A stretch of DNA of 64,000 nucleotides from DATFVJ01 sp963727015 (GCA_963727015.1 CAVSEV010000013.1:496001-560000); one strand, 5' to 3'. Shown: positions 8,114 to 16,686, counted from the stretch's first letter. A program made the numbers and translations. Notes: a model not told the origin generated them from the sequence alone.

Positions 8114-9082
8114 CTACGTGAGGGCGTGCCGGGTCGGAACGTGGAGCCGTATCGTGCATCCCCCGTGAGCGGAGCGTGTTTCGACCCGCTCGCAGACCTG
8201 ACGGGCCAGCCACAGACCGTCGTCAGGACGTGGCCGGTCCAGCTCAGGTGGCCACCACCCGGGCCGCGGGTCGGCGAGGCCCCCGGCTGGCTGGGTGATG
8301 TCGCACACCACCGCGCCCGGCGCGTCCCAGATAGTTACAGCGGCCTGTTCGTACTGGCGGACATAGCTCGCCGCTTCGACCGCCGCGACGACAAACAGCG
8401 CCGCTTTGTCGGCGGTCAGCCCGTGCGCCACGGCGGCGTCGGCGACAAACTGACGCAGCAGGGCCAGGTCACCGTTGAAGGTCAGCCCAGCGGCGCCGGC
8501 CGGCGGTCGCGGCAGCGGCCCATCGTCCAGGCCGCTGGCGAACACTGCCGGCTCCGTGTAGGACGCGCTGGGCACCGCGTCCCCGCCGACCACGCAGGAA
8601 GGATGCGTACGGCCGGCGTCGGCAAGAATATCTTCGCGCAGGACGCGGGTGTCATAGGGGCAGATCATCCAGATCCTGGTGTCGGCGAAGACCAGGTTGA
8701 GCCTGGCCTCCATCTGCTTCCACCCCCGTATCTCCGGCTCCGAACGGCCTATCCAGGTCGGCTCGGCGATAATCCGGACATGACCGGGCGAGGTCAGGTG
8801 CGTCTTCAGATAGCGGTCGAATGCCGCAACGCGATGCGGGGGGCGCCTGCCGAAGTAGGCGGTCTCCGCGAAGTCGAGGTGGCGCGCCCGGCTGCCAAGT
8901 GCGCCATTAAGCAGTTCCAGATTTGCCGAAGTCGTGGCCGCGAGCACTGGCTCGCCTCGCGCCAGCCCAGCTTCGATGAATGGGACCGCCATGGCCAGGA
9001 ATGCATCATCGGAGCCGTACAGGCAGCACTGGTGGGTGAACCGGGACCGGTCAGGCACCGGAGTGCTCGCAACGAAGGCCAT
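8114..9082 (-). CDS. RsbA-like regulator: MEDS sensor plus degenerate HATPase domain
   Basis: A 322-aa protein with an N-terminal MEDS domain (about 15-170: 'HQCCLYGSDDAFLAMAVPFIEAGLARGEPVLA') and a C-terminal GHKL/HATPase_c fold like the anti-sigma kinases (about 200-318). MEDS-HATPase proteins are annotated as RsbA-family anti-sigma regulators. Key nucleotide-site residues look changed. In the N-box, VEAASYVRQY keeps Glu236 but has Tyr240 where Asn is expected. In the G1 box, VVCDITQPAGG has Gln264 where Asp is expected. The G2-like 'GLWLARQVCERVE' is present. It starts at 9082 within the TGATG overlap with the STAS gene, so the two are co-translated. It is probably a binding module rather than an active kinase. 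Confidence 0.8.
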   Translation of the reverse strand: MAFVASTPVPDRSRFTHQCCLYGSDDAFLAMAVPFIEAGLARGEPVLAATTSANLELLNGALGSRARHLDFAETAYFGRRPPHRVAAFDRYLKTHLTSPGHVRIIAEPTWIGRSEPEIRGWKQMEARLNLVFADTRIWMICPYDTRVLREDILADAGRTHPSCVVGGDAVPSASYTEPAVFASGLDDGPLPRPPAGAAGLTFNGDLALLRQFVADAAVAHGLTADKAALFVVAAVEAASYVRQYEQAAVTIWDAPGAVVCDITQPAGGLADPRPGWWPPELDRPRPDDGLWLARQVCERVETRSAHGGCTIRLHVPTRHALT

Positions 9083-9456
9083 CAGCTCTCCACCTCCCCG
9101 ATGTGCAACCCGGCCTCCCCGATGTGCAACCCGGGCAGGGTGTCCCAGTTCGTGGCACGAAGCAGCGCCTGAACGTACGAAGGTACCCGTTCAAGCACGA
9201 GCAAACGCCCCTCGCCCAGATCGCGGGCAGCCCGCGCGATGGTCCGCAGGCCCTCCATGTCTATGAAGTCCACCCCAGAAAGGTCGACGTGTATGATCCT
9301 GGCCCCCTGCTGGGCTGCGGAGAGCGCGGCCGCAAGGCCGCCGCGGCTCGTGACGTCGACAGTGCCTTCGACGAGGAAACCTGACGCGTGCGGCAGCCAC
9401 GTGATCTTGAGCAGGCCGTCATCATAGGCCGGTTCGACGGGTGACACGGCAGTCAC
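9082..9456 (-). CDS. STAS domain anti-anti-sigma-like protein lacking the phosphoserine
   Basis: 124 aa, a single STAS domain of the SpoIIAA/RsbV type. The signature loop reads 'VDLSGVDFIDMEGLRTI'. The residue normally phosphorylated (Ser in the D-S-x-G-L context) is Met67, so regulation by serine phosphorylation is not possible at that site. The C-terminus ends in a short duplicated peptide (GLHIGEA, GLHIGEV) encoded by an 18-bp direct repeat. The stop overlaps the start of the RsbA-like gene (TGATG), which marks them as a pair. Binding to that partner is inferred from the family and the coupling. Confidence 0.85.
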   Translation of the reverse strand: MTAVSPVEPAYDDGLLKITWLPHASGFLVEGTVDVTSRGGLAAALSAAQQGARIIHVDLSGVDFIDMEGLRTIARAARDLGEGRLLVLERVPSYVQALLRATNWDTLPGLHIGEAGLHIGEVES

Positions 9457-9533
9457 AAATCACACCCCTCGACCCCATCGATGAACGCAATACGGAGCGT
9501 AGCCTTTGACCGGCGGTGAGCGCCAGGCGCGCG

Positions 9534-10247
9534 TCACGATCCCGATGGCATGTCTCCTGAGCGCAACGGCGCTTTCCAGCCGCTGCCTGGAATGTACTCT
9601 CGTACGACCCTCGCTGGCACGCCGGCCACGACGCAGCGATCCGGCACCTCGCCGCGTACGACGGAACCCGCCGCGACAACGACATTCCTGCCGATCTTCG
9701 CTCCAGGCAGGACGATGGCCCCGGCTCCGAGCCAGGCACCCGCGCCGACGCGGACCGTGTCATTGCTCGGCCATTGCCTGCCGACAGGGACGTCCGGGTC
9801 GGTATATCCGTGATTCTGATCAGTAATGTATACATATGGGCCGGTGAAGACGTCGTCGCCGATCTCCACAGAGCGGTGCGCCACGATGTGGCTGCCGCGC
9901 CCGATCACGCAGCGGTCGCCAACTCTCAGCACCGGCTGGGCGCCAAGATCCTGGCCAGGCACCATCCCCGCGCACATGGTCACGTGCATGCCGATCATGG
10001 TTTCGTCGCCGACCTCGATCCACCGCTCGCCGAATACGGCACCGGTGGGGAACGCCATGCTGCTGCCGCAGCCGAAGCGCGCGAACCGGCGCCCGGCGGC
10101 GGTGTCGGCAGTGATCAACGCGGCCGACTGCACGGCCTGCCACCCCCTGTGCACGAGCCCGGCCACGGCGTCACGCAGCAGTGCCCGGGGTGCCCGGGGC
10201 GCCCGCCTGGCGCGGTGCGGCGGCTGCTGCGCATCACGCCAGGGCAT
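9534..10247 (-). CDS. Left-handed beta-helix acyltransferase (maltose acetyltransferase-like)
   Basis: About 237 aa with hexapeptide repeats of the LbH acyltransferase fold: VGDRCVIGRGSHIVAH, VEIGDDVFTGPYVYI, VRVGAGAWLGAGAIVLPGAKIGRNVVVAAGSVV. The active-site-type His occurs in 'ITDQNHGYTDPDVPVG'. Such proteins O-acetylate sugars or cell-wall intermediates with acyl-CoA. The frame is open upstream into rlmN, so the ATG at 10247 (MPWRDAQQ), 8 bases past the rlmN stop, is chosen. It follows rlmN closely on the same strand. The substrate is unknown. Confidence 0.8.
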   Translation of the reverse strand: MPWRDAQQPPHRARRAPRAPRALLRDAVAGLVHRGWQAVQSAALITADTAAGRRFARFGCGSSMAFPTGAVFGERWIEVGDETMIGMHVTMCAGMVPGQDLGAQPVLRVGDRCVIGRGSHIVAHRSVEIGDDVFTGPYVYITDQNHGYTDPDVPVGRQWPSNDTVRVGAGAWLGAGAIVLPGAKIGRNVVVAAGSVVRGEVPDRCVVAGVPARVVREYIPGSGWKAPLRSGDMPSGS

Positions 10248-10254
10248 GGGCCGA

Positions 10255-11502
10255 TTACCGTACCGGCGGGTGGGTGGTGGCGGCGAGCTGGCCGCAGGCA
10301 CCGTCGATCTCACGCCCGCGCGTATCGCGCACGGTGACCGGCAGCCCGTGTGACTCAAGCCGGCGTGCGAACTGCGAAGCCACCTCGGGCGCCGACGCGG
10401 TCCACCTCGATCCAGGCGTCGGGTTCAGCGGGATCAGGTTGACGTGCGCGAGCCGGCCGGCGAGCAGTGTGCCCAGCATGTCAGCCCGCCACGCCTGGTC
10501 GTTGACGTCACGGATCAGCGCGTACTCGACCGACACTCGGCGGCCCGTTGCCGCCGCGTAGGCCCACGCCGCTGCCAGCACCTCCGCCACCTTCCAGCGG
10601 ATATTGACGGGGATAAGCTCGTCCCGCAGCTCATCATCCGGCGCGTGCAGCGAAACGGCCAGCGTGACAGCCATTTCCTCCGCGGCGAGCCGCCTGATCG
10701 CCGGTACCAGCCCGACGGTGGAGACGGTGACCGACCGCCGTGAGATGCCGAGCCCGTCGGGTACCGGATCGGTGATCCTGCGCAGAGCGGAGATGACACC
10801 GCGATAGTTCGCAAGCGGCTCACCCATGCCCATGAAAACCACGTTGGACACTCGCGCCGCGCCGCCAGGCACGGCGCCTGCCGCGAGCACCCGCCCGGCC
10901 GCGACGACCTGCTCGACGATCTCCGCGGCGGATAGGTTGCGGGTCAGCCCGGCCTGCCCCGTCGCGCAGAACGGGCACGCCATTCCGCAACCTGCCTGCG
11001 AGGAGACACACACGGTGACCCGGTCCGGGTATCGCATGAGCACCGACTCGAGGTAGGCGCCGTCAAACGCTCGCCACAATGTCTTGCGGGTGGTCCCGCT
11101 GTCACAGGAAAGCTCCCGCTCAGCGGTGAGCAACCCGGGCAGCAGCGCGGCGGACAGCCGCTCACGCGACCGGGCGGGCAGGTCGGTCATTTCGGCCGGA
11201 TCGCAGGTCAGCCTGGCGAAATAGTGCCGCGAAAGCTGGCCGGCCCGGAAGGCCGGCTCACCAAGCCCGGATACAGCCGCCCGCCGCTCCGCGGGATCCA
11301 GATCGGCGAGGTGACGCGGCGGCCTCGCGCGGCGCGGCGGCGGTTTGGTCAGGCCTGGTGGGCCCGCTGCTGCCGCGGTTACGGATCCGGCCGGCCTGAC
11401 CAGCCGCGAAACGGGTCCCGGCGATCGCAGAGCTTGCTGGCCCGGATCCCCTGCCGTCGCACGATCACGGCTCGCCACGCTGGCTCCGTTCCCTGAAACC
11501 AC
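10255..11502 (-). CDS. rlmN: 23S rRNA (adenine-2503-C2) methyltransferase / tRNA m2A37 methyltransferase
   Basis: A 415-aa radical SAM enzyme. The 4Fe-4S motif C-x3-C-x2-C is C172/C176/C179 (GCGMACPFCATG). The family's second substrate-radical cysteine is expected near the C-terminus (DTRGREIDGACGQLAA). RlmN methylates C2 of A2503 in 23S rRNA and A37 of some tRNAs. The first 60 residues are Pro/Arg rich and not part of the usual fold, so the true start may be further in. The gene is divergent from the SUFU protein gene across about 85 bp. Confidence 0.93.
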   Translation of the reverse strand: MVSGNGASVASRDRATAGDPGQQALRSPGPVSRLVRPAGSVTAAAAGPPGLTKPPPRRARPPRHLADLDPAERRAAVSGLGEPAFRAGQLSRHYFARLTCDPAEMTDLPARSRERLSAALLPGLLTAERELSCDSGTTRKTLWRAFDGAYLESVLMRYPDRVTVCVSSQAGCGMACPFCATGQAGLTRNLSAAEIVEQVVAAGRVLAAGAVPGGAARVSNVVFMGMGEPLANYRGVISALRRITDPVPDGLGISRRSVTVSTVGLVPAIRRLAAEEMAVTLAVSLHAPDDELRDELIPVNIRWKVAEVLAAAWAYAAATGRRVSVEYALIRDVNDQAWRADMLGTLLAGRLAHVNLIPLNPTPGSRWTASAPEVASQFARRLESHGLPVTVRDTRGREIDGACGQLAATTHPPVR

Positions 11503-11588
11503 CCGGCCGGGTGGATTGGCAGTTGCAAACCCTTAACAATGCTGCCCTGTCTGCGCGATGACCTGCGGCAAGTCAGTAGATTTCAGCC

Positions 11589-12695
11589 ATGCCGACGCTG
11601 CGCAGGGGACCCGCTCCTACCCAGGCACCGCAGGTGATCCTGAATAGTGCCAGCCCTTACGAGAGCCGCCGGCTGACGGTGGAATATGACGGGGTAACTA
11701 CGGCAGCCTACCTGCACGGCGAGACATCAGCGATCGCCGCGACCTGGATCGCCAATCACCAGCCCGCGGCGCCGACAACCGACCTGGGCCGGCTGAACGC
11801 GGGCAAGGCTCCGATCATGCCGGCCGCGCACACCAAGCATCCGCAGGGCCGGCCGCCATATGAGGCCCGGGCATTGCAGGCCCTGTGGTTCGAGGAGGGC
11901 GACGGAGTCGCCCTCCTCGAATGGGGGCAATTGCTCGCCGTGATTCCAGGCTGGGCCGACATGGCCCACGGCATGCCCGGGTACAGCAGGGATGTCATCG
12001 GCCAGACGCCGTTCGGGTGGTCACTCGACGACGCCATGGAAGGGCTCGTGCCGCGCGTCGAGCATGCCCGCGCATTCTGGCAGTGGCGGGCTGACCCGGC
12101 CTCATGGGGCAGCTTCCAGCAGGCGGTGCTCGGGCATCTGCTCGCCAGGCTAGGCCCGGGTGCCCACTACTGGGACGCGGGCAACGGTAAGCAGCCGCCC
12201 GTTGGTGTCACCGAACGGCCGCCCACATCGTCGCGGCCGTACACAGTGCTCTCCACGGTCGGGATGAGCTGCCAGCGGATGCCGGTAGTCGAGCAGTTCG
12301 CCGAGGACACGAGCAGCTACGGTCGCATCGAACTTTGCCTGGCGAGCACGCTGCCGAGCGCTCAGGCCGCACGCATATTCCTGTGGCTCGGGCAGTACCC
12401 GTGGCGGTCTGTGACCTGGTTCGGCCCCGGCCACAGCGTGCGGTGGTATCACGAACCCGCGACATTTCCGCTCGGCGGCGGAAACGAGGCGGTGCTGCTG
12501 CTCGATGAGCCAGGCGGCCTGCCCGGGCCCGAGCCTGCGGATCTGTCCGGGTTCTCATTCGGCGGCGACACCGTCCGCTGGTTGTGGATCGTGCCGATCA
12601 GCGAGCGGGAACGGCTGCTTGCCAAGGAGCGCGGGTCGGCGAGCCTTGTTACCCAGCTCGCTGCGCAGCGCAGGAGCTTCGTCGCCCAATCGTGA
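11589..12695 (+). CDS. Suppressor-of-fused (SUFU)-like domain protein
   Basis: 368 aa. The C-terminal half (about residues 190-360) has the pattern of the SUFU fold: 'VLSTVGMSCQRMPV', 'GRIELCLASTLP', a Trp-containing segment (YPWRSVTWFGPGHSV), 'AVLLLDEPGG', and the terminal 'VRWLWIVPISERERLLAKERGSASL'. In bacteria, SUFU-like proteins are known as immunity proteins of polymorphic toxin systems and as orphan proteins. No toxin gene is adjacent here, so its role is open. The N-terminal 180 residues are unrecognised. The assignment rests on the residue pattern only. Confidence 0.6.
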   Translation: MPTLRRGPAPTQAPQVILNSASPYESRRLTVEYDGVTTAAYLHGETSAIAATWIANHQPAAPTTDLGRLNAGKAPIMPAAHTKHPQGRPPYEARALQALWFEEGDGVALLEWGQLLAVIPGWADMAHGMPGYSRDVIGQTPFGWSLDDAMEGLVPRVEHARAFWQWRADPASWGSFQQAVLGHLLARLGPGAHYWDAGNGKQPPVGVTERPPTSSRPYTVLSTVGMSCQRMPVVEQFAEDTSSYGRIELCLASTLPSAQAARIFLWLGQYPWRSVTWFGPGHSVRWYHEPATFPLGGGNEAVLLLDEPGGLPGPEPADLSGFSFGGDTVRWLWIVPISERERLLAKERGSASLVTQLAAQRRSFVAQS

Positions 12696-12840
12696 GGGTT
12701 ATCTTGATGACCGCGATGTTGATGTAGCCATGCTTCCACGCGACGAAAATGCCGGCCATAATGTAAGTCAGGCTAAGGAGGCTGAAACCTCCGCGACCGC
12801 GTATGGCTTCTATTCGAACCGCGGGCGGCGGGATTTCCAT
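12649..12840 (-). CDS. Possible small single-pass membrane protein
   Basis: About 63 aa. A basic, Gly-rich N-terminus (IRGRGGFS) precedes one strong hydrophobic segment, LLSLTYIMAGIFVAW, and then HGYINIAVIKITL. Its 3' end overlaps the 3' end of the SUFU gene by about 47 bases on the opposite strand. The first ATG considered (12840) has no strong ribosome-binding site, and longer versions start at 12879 or TTG 12903. The transmembrane stretch and position before cdsA argue for a real gene. The short tail could be a frameshifted remnant. Confidence 0.35.
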   Translation of the reverse strand: MEIPPPAVRIEAIRGRGGFSLLSLTYIMAGIFVAWKHGYINIAVIKITLTIGRRSSCAAQRAG

Positions 12841-12937
12841 ATCACGTGCTGATTCGGCCGGGGTTGTCCCCCCGAACATCAAATGCAGCCGCGGCTCGCG
12901 CAAATGTCACGCCTGGCGGCAGCCGTTAGGGAACAGT

Positions 12938-13810
12938 TCAGCGGGCCCCGGCGGGAACGAAGAGGGCAAGCAGCAACCACGTCACCGGCGCATTGATCAG
13001 CAGCGAGTCCAACCGGTCAAGCAGGCCGCCATGACCTGGCAGCAGCGTGCCCATGTCCTTGATCTCCAGATCCCGCTTGATCATGGATTCGGCCAGGTCA
13101 CCCAGGGTCGCGGCACCGACGGCGGCGACGCCAAGGATCATGCCTTGCCAGAACCGGCCGTGCAGCAGGACCGGCACGAGCACTCCGCCAGCCGCTACGC
13201 AGGCCACCAATGAGCCACCGAGTCCTTCCCACGTCTTCTTCGGGCTGACCGCGGGCGCCAGGGGGTGCCGCCCGAGCGCGATCCCGGCGAAATATCCGCC
13301 GGCATCGCTGCAGACCGTGAGCGCGATGAACACGAGCATCCGGTCGGGTCCGTCGCGGGAGGCAAGCATGAGCACGGCAAACACGGCCATGAGCGGCAGG
13401 TAGGCCAGCACGAAGATGTTGGCGGTCATGTCGCGCAGGTAGCCAGCCGATCCGCCGGGCATCCGCCAGACGATCAGCGCGATCGTGGTGAACGCGACCG
13501 CGGCGAGCGCGGCGCGCGTGCTGAACCAGTACGCGCAGACCCACATCGCCACACCGCCTGCGACCAGCGGAGGCAGCGCTATCCGGATACCGCGGACGGC
13601 AAGGGCACGGACCAGTTCCCAGCCAGCGACCGCAACGGCGGCACCCATGTATATCAGGAACGTTGCCTTGACGGTGTACAGGGTGACCAGCACACCCGCG
13701 CCAAGGACCAGACCAACCCCTACCGCGACCGGCAGGTTGCGGCCAGTCCGGACCCGCCAGCGCTTTCGGCCTCCGCTGGGCGCGCTTTCTGGCGGGTCAT
13801 CGAGATGCAA
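12938..13810 (-). CDS. cdsA: Phosphatidate cytidylyltransferase (CDP-diglyceride synthase)
   Basis: A 290-aa polytopic membrane enzyme that makes CDP-diacylglycerol from phosphatidic acid and CTP, the entry to phospholipid synthesis. About seven hydrophobic segments follow a 25-residue polar N-terminus. The family signature is complete near the C-terminus: 'SPKKTWEGLGG' and 'GDLAESMIKRDLEIKDMGTLLPGHGGLLDRLDSLL'. The start is a TTG placed directly after the frr TAG stop, so the two genes are tightly coupled. The order rpsB-tsf-pyrH-frr-cdsA is the standard bacterial block. Confidence 0.95.
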   Translation of the reverse strand: MHLDDPPESAPSGGRKRWRVRTGRNLPVAVGVGLVLGAGVLVTLYTVKATFLIYMGAAVAVAGWELVRALAVRGIRIALPPLVAGGVAMWVCAYWFSTRAALAAVAFTTIALIVWRMPGGSAGYLRDMTANIFVLAYLPLMAVFAVLMLASRDGPDRMLVFIALTVCSDAGGYFAGIALGRHPLAPAVSPKKTWEGLGGSLVACVAAGGVLVPVLLHGRFWQGMILGVAAVGAATLGDLAESMIKRDLEIKDMGTLLPGHGGLLDRLDSLLINAPVTWLLLALFVPAGAR

Positions 13811-14368
13811 CTAGACCTCGAGAAGCTCGGATTCCTTGTGTTTGAGCAGCTCGTCCACCTGTGTTACGTAGGTGTGCGTGAGATCGCCCAGTTCCTTTTC
13901 CGCCCTACGGCCCTCATCCTCGCCCGTGTCACCGTTCTTGACGAGCTTGTCGAGCGCATCCTTGGCGTGGCGGCGGATATTCCGGATTGCCACGCGGCTG
14001 TCCTCCGCCTTATGCCGGGCAATCTTGATGTACTCTCTGCGGCGCTCCTCTGACAGATCGGGGAAGACTATCCGGATCACCGTGCCGTCGCTCGACGGGT
14101 TCACGCCCAGATCGCTGTTTCGGATTGCCTTCTCGATCGCGGCCGTGGAAGATTTATCAAACGGCTGTATCACGACCATGCGCGGTTCGGGCAGGTGGAA
14201 TGAGGCAAGCTGGTTGACCGGAGTCTGCGTGCCGTAGTACTCAGCCGTGATCTTGCTGAACATGGCCGGATGCGCGCGCCCCGTCCTTATGCCAGCGAAG
14301 TCCTCCTTGGCGACCGCGACCGCCTTCTCCATCTTCTCCTCGGCTTCGAGGAGGGTCTCGTCAATCAC
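13811..14368 (-). CDS. frr: Ribosome recycling factor
   Basis: 185 aa, the usual length. It works with EF-G to split post-termination ribosomes. The three-helix bundle domain and small beta domain are recognised from 'MIDETLLEAEEKMEKAVAVAKEDFAGIRTGRAHPAMF', 'QPFDKSSTAAIEKAIRNSDLGVNPSSDG' and 'IRIVFPDLSEERRREYIKIARHKAEDSRVAIRNIRR'. It lies about 150 bases downstream of pyrH and abuts cdsA. Confidence 0.97.
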   Translation of the reverse strand: MIDETLLEAEEKMEKAVAVAKEDFAGIRTGRAHPAMFSKITAEYYGTQTPVNQLASFHLPEPRMVVIQPFDKSSTAAIEKAIRNSDLGVNPSSDGTVIRIVFPDLSEERRREYIKIARHKAEDSRVAIRNIRRHAKDALDKLVKNGDTGEDEGRRAEKELGDLTHTYVTQVDELLKHKESELLEV

Positions 14369-14521
14369 TGCGGCTCCTGTGCATCGTGATCCCGCTGCCA
14401 GGAGGCTACTGGATAACCCGGACTGCCGGAGCCCGCCGGCCGCCTCCCGAGGCTCGCTTCCATCTTCCCCTGCGTGCGGCGCCCGGTACCAGGATGGCTC
14501 GCTACCCGGGTGCGGCTTCGG

Positions 14522-15583
14522 CTACGCACCGACCGGGCAGACCAGCGTGCCGATCTTCTCACCCCGAATCGCCCGGACGATGTTCCCCTTCTCCATCAGG
14601 GAGAAAACGACAATCGGCATCCCGTTGTCGCGGCACAGGCTAACTGCCGTGGCGTCGATCACCTTCAGGCCCCTGGTCAGCATCTCGCTGTAGTCGAGCC
14701 GCTCGAAGCGGATCGCGGCTGGATTCTTCAGCGGGTCGGAGTCGTAAATGCCATCGACCTGTGTGCCCTTCAGCACCGCACCGGCCCTGATCTCGAGGGC
14801 CCGTTGCGCCGCGCAGGTGTCGGTGGAGAAGAACGGGGCCCCGAGGCCGGCGCCGAAGATCACGACGCGGCCTTTTTCCAGGTGGCGGATGGCACGCCGC
14901 GGGATGTAAGGCTCCGCCACCTGGCCCATCGTGATCGCGGTCTGCACGCGGGTGTCGATGCCTAGCTTCTCCAGCACGTCCTGCAGGGCCAGGCAGTTGA
15001 TGACCGTGCCGAGCATTCCCATATAGTCGGCACGTGCGCGGTCGATGCCCCGCTCGGACAGAACCTCGCCGCGGAACATATTGCCGCCGCCGACGACCGC
15101 CGCGACCTGCACGCCTTCCCGGACAGCCGCGGCGATCTCCTCGGCGATGTGGATGACCGCATCGGGGTCGATACCCGGTGGCTGTCCGCCCGCGAACGCC
15201 TCACCTGAAAGCTTGAGGACCACACGGAACCAGCTTCCGTGCGCGCCCTCCGGCAGTGGCGGCGGAGCTGGCATGGGCTCGGCCTCCGGCGATGAGAACC
15301 GGCCTGGCCGGGGACCCACGCCACGGCCAGGACCGAGCGCGGGACCCGAGCCAGGGATCTGAGCGGTCGCGGACTGCGCGGCTGCTGCGCCGAGTGGCCC
15401 GTTCTCATCGGGGCCAGGGCCAGCACTGTCCGGCCGGGCGCTGCCCGGCCGGGAACTGTCCGGTCCGGCGCTGTCTGGTCCGGCGCTGTCCGGTCCGGCG
15501 CTGTCCGGTCCGGCGCTGTCTGGTCCGGCGCTGGCCGGCCTGGAACTGCCGTGGATCGTCACGTCGCTTTCCTGCACGGCCAT
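14522..15583 (-). CDS. pyrH: UMP kinase with a repeat-encoded N-terminal extension
   Basis: Phosphorylates UMP to UDP in pyrimidine nucleotide synthesis. The amino-acid-kinase fold begins near residue 118 ('FRVVLKLSGEAFAG') and runs through 'VVGGGNMFRGE', 'ADYMGMLGTVINCLALQDVLEK', 'FGAGLGAPFFSTDTCAAQRALEI' and 'KGTQVDGIYDSDP'. The 100 residues before it are unlike the family: Ser/Pro/Gly/Asp rich, with GPDSA repeated four times by a 15-bp DNA repeat. Two starts are plausible. The ATG at 15583 has GAGGGAG upstream, and the ATG at 15274 (MPAPPPLP) has GGAGG 8 bases upstream and would give a protein of normal length. Confidence 0.94.
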   Translation of the reverse strand: MAVQESDVTIHGSSRPASAGPDSAGPDSAGPDSAGPDSAGPDSSRPGSARPDSAGPGPDENGPLGAAAAQSATAQIPGSGPALGPGRGVGPRPGRFSSPEAEPMPAPPPLPEGAHGSWFRVVLKLSGEAFAGGQPPGIDPDAVIHIAEEIAAAVREGVQVAAVVGGGNMFRGEVLSERGIDRARADYMGMLGTVINCLALQDVLEKLGIDTRVQTAITMGQVAEPYIPRRAIRHLEKGRVVIFGAGLGAPFFSTDTCAAQRALEIRAGAVLKGTQVDGIYDSDPLKNPAAIRFERLDYSEMLTRGLKVIDATAVSLCRDNGMPIVVFSLMEKGNIVRAIRGEKIGTLVCPVGA

Positions 15584-15633
15584 GGGCTCCCTCTCGTCGC
15601 CTCCGCATCGCCAATCACGTGCGGGTCCGGGCG

Positions 15634-16470
15634 TCAGGCCTCGCCGATCTTGAAACGGACGAAGTCCCTTACGGTGGCACCAGCCTCGGCGACCAGCTGC
15701 TTGACCGCCTTCTTCGGATCCTTGACATATGCCTGCTCGACAAGGACCACGTCCTTGAGGAACGAATTCAGCCGGCCCTCGACAATCTTCGGGATCGCCC
15801 CTTCGGGCTTGCCCTCGTCCCGGGTGATCTGCTCGGCGATCCTGCGCTCCTTCTCCATCACCTCCGCGGGCACGTCCTCGGTGCGCACGTAGGACGGCCG
15901 CATGGCGGCAACCTGCTGGGCGAGGTCCTTCGCCAGCCCGGCATTCTCCGCTTCGAGCTGTACCAGAACGCCGACCGACGGCGGCAGCGATGGGTCAGAC
16001 TTGTGCAGATATTTCTCGATGTAGCCGCCCTCGAGCCGCGCGAACCGGCCGAGCTCGACCTTCTCCTTGATCGCTACGCTCGCCTCGTCAATCCGCTGCT
16101 GCACGGTGGCACCCGGCGTCACCTGGGCATTGAGCAGGGCAAGCCGGTCCGCTGCGCCAGTGCGCACGGCCGCGGCGAGGATCTCGGCGGCAGCCTTCTG
16201 GAAGCTCTCGTTCTTCGCGACGAAGTCCGTTTCGCAGTTCAGCTCCATGAGCACGCCGGTGCTCGTTCCCTCTACCTCGGCTGTCACCAAGCCGTTGGCT
16301 GCCACCCGCTGCGCACGCTTGGAGACATCTTTCGCGCCCTTGAGGCGCAGCAGCTCGACTGCCTTGTCGACATCGCCCGCGGCCTCTTCCAGGCAGTTCT
16401 TGCAATCCATCATTCCGGCGCCGGTCAGCTCGCGAAGACGCTTGACGTCCGCGGCCGTGACGTTCACCAT
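15634..16470 (-). CDS. tsf: Elongation factor Ts
   Basis: A 278-aa guanine nucleotide exchange factor for EF-Tu. The N-terminal UBA-like domain ('VKRLRELTGAGMMDCKNCLEEAAGDVDKAVELLRLKG') is followed by the signature 'ELNCETDFVAKNESF' and the dimerisation core. The length matches actinobacterial EF-Ts. It follows rpsB after about 360 bases that hold a tandem repeat array, and precedes pyrH. Confidence 0.97.
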   Translation of the reverse strand: MVNVTAADVKRLRELTGAGMMDCKNCLEEAAGDVDKAVELLRLKGAKDVSKRAQRVAANGLVTAEVEGTSTGVLMELNCETDFVAKNESFQKAAAEILAAAVRTGAADRLALLNAQVTPGATVQQRIDEASVAIKEKVELGRFARLEGGYIEKYLHKSDPSLPPSVGVLVQLEAENAGLAKDLAQQVAAMRPSYVRTEDVPAEVMEKERRIAEQITRDEGKPEGAIPKIVEGRLNSFLKDVVLVEQAYVKDPKKAVKQLVAEAGATVRDFVRFKIGEA

Positions 16471-16686
16471 TTTTGGCCTCTCGATATCTCATCAGGGGGA
16501 CGTGTTGTCACGCTTGTTGCGGTGCTCGTTCGTGCCGGCCGCCCGCGTGCATGCGGCCGGCGCCGCACGCGCCTGTTGCCCGCGCGCCGCCTTCCTGGCG
16601 GCCGCGCGATCCAGCCGGAGCGCGGGCCCCGCGAACCTGGATGCTTCGCGCCGCCGTCGGCGCGCCGACCACCGCCGACCACCGCC

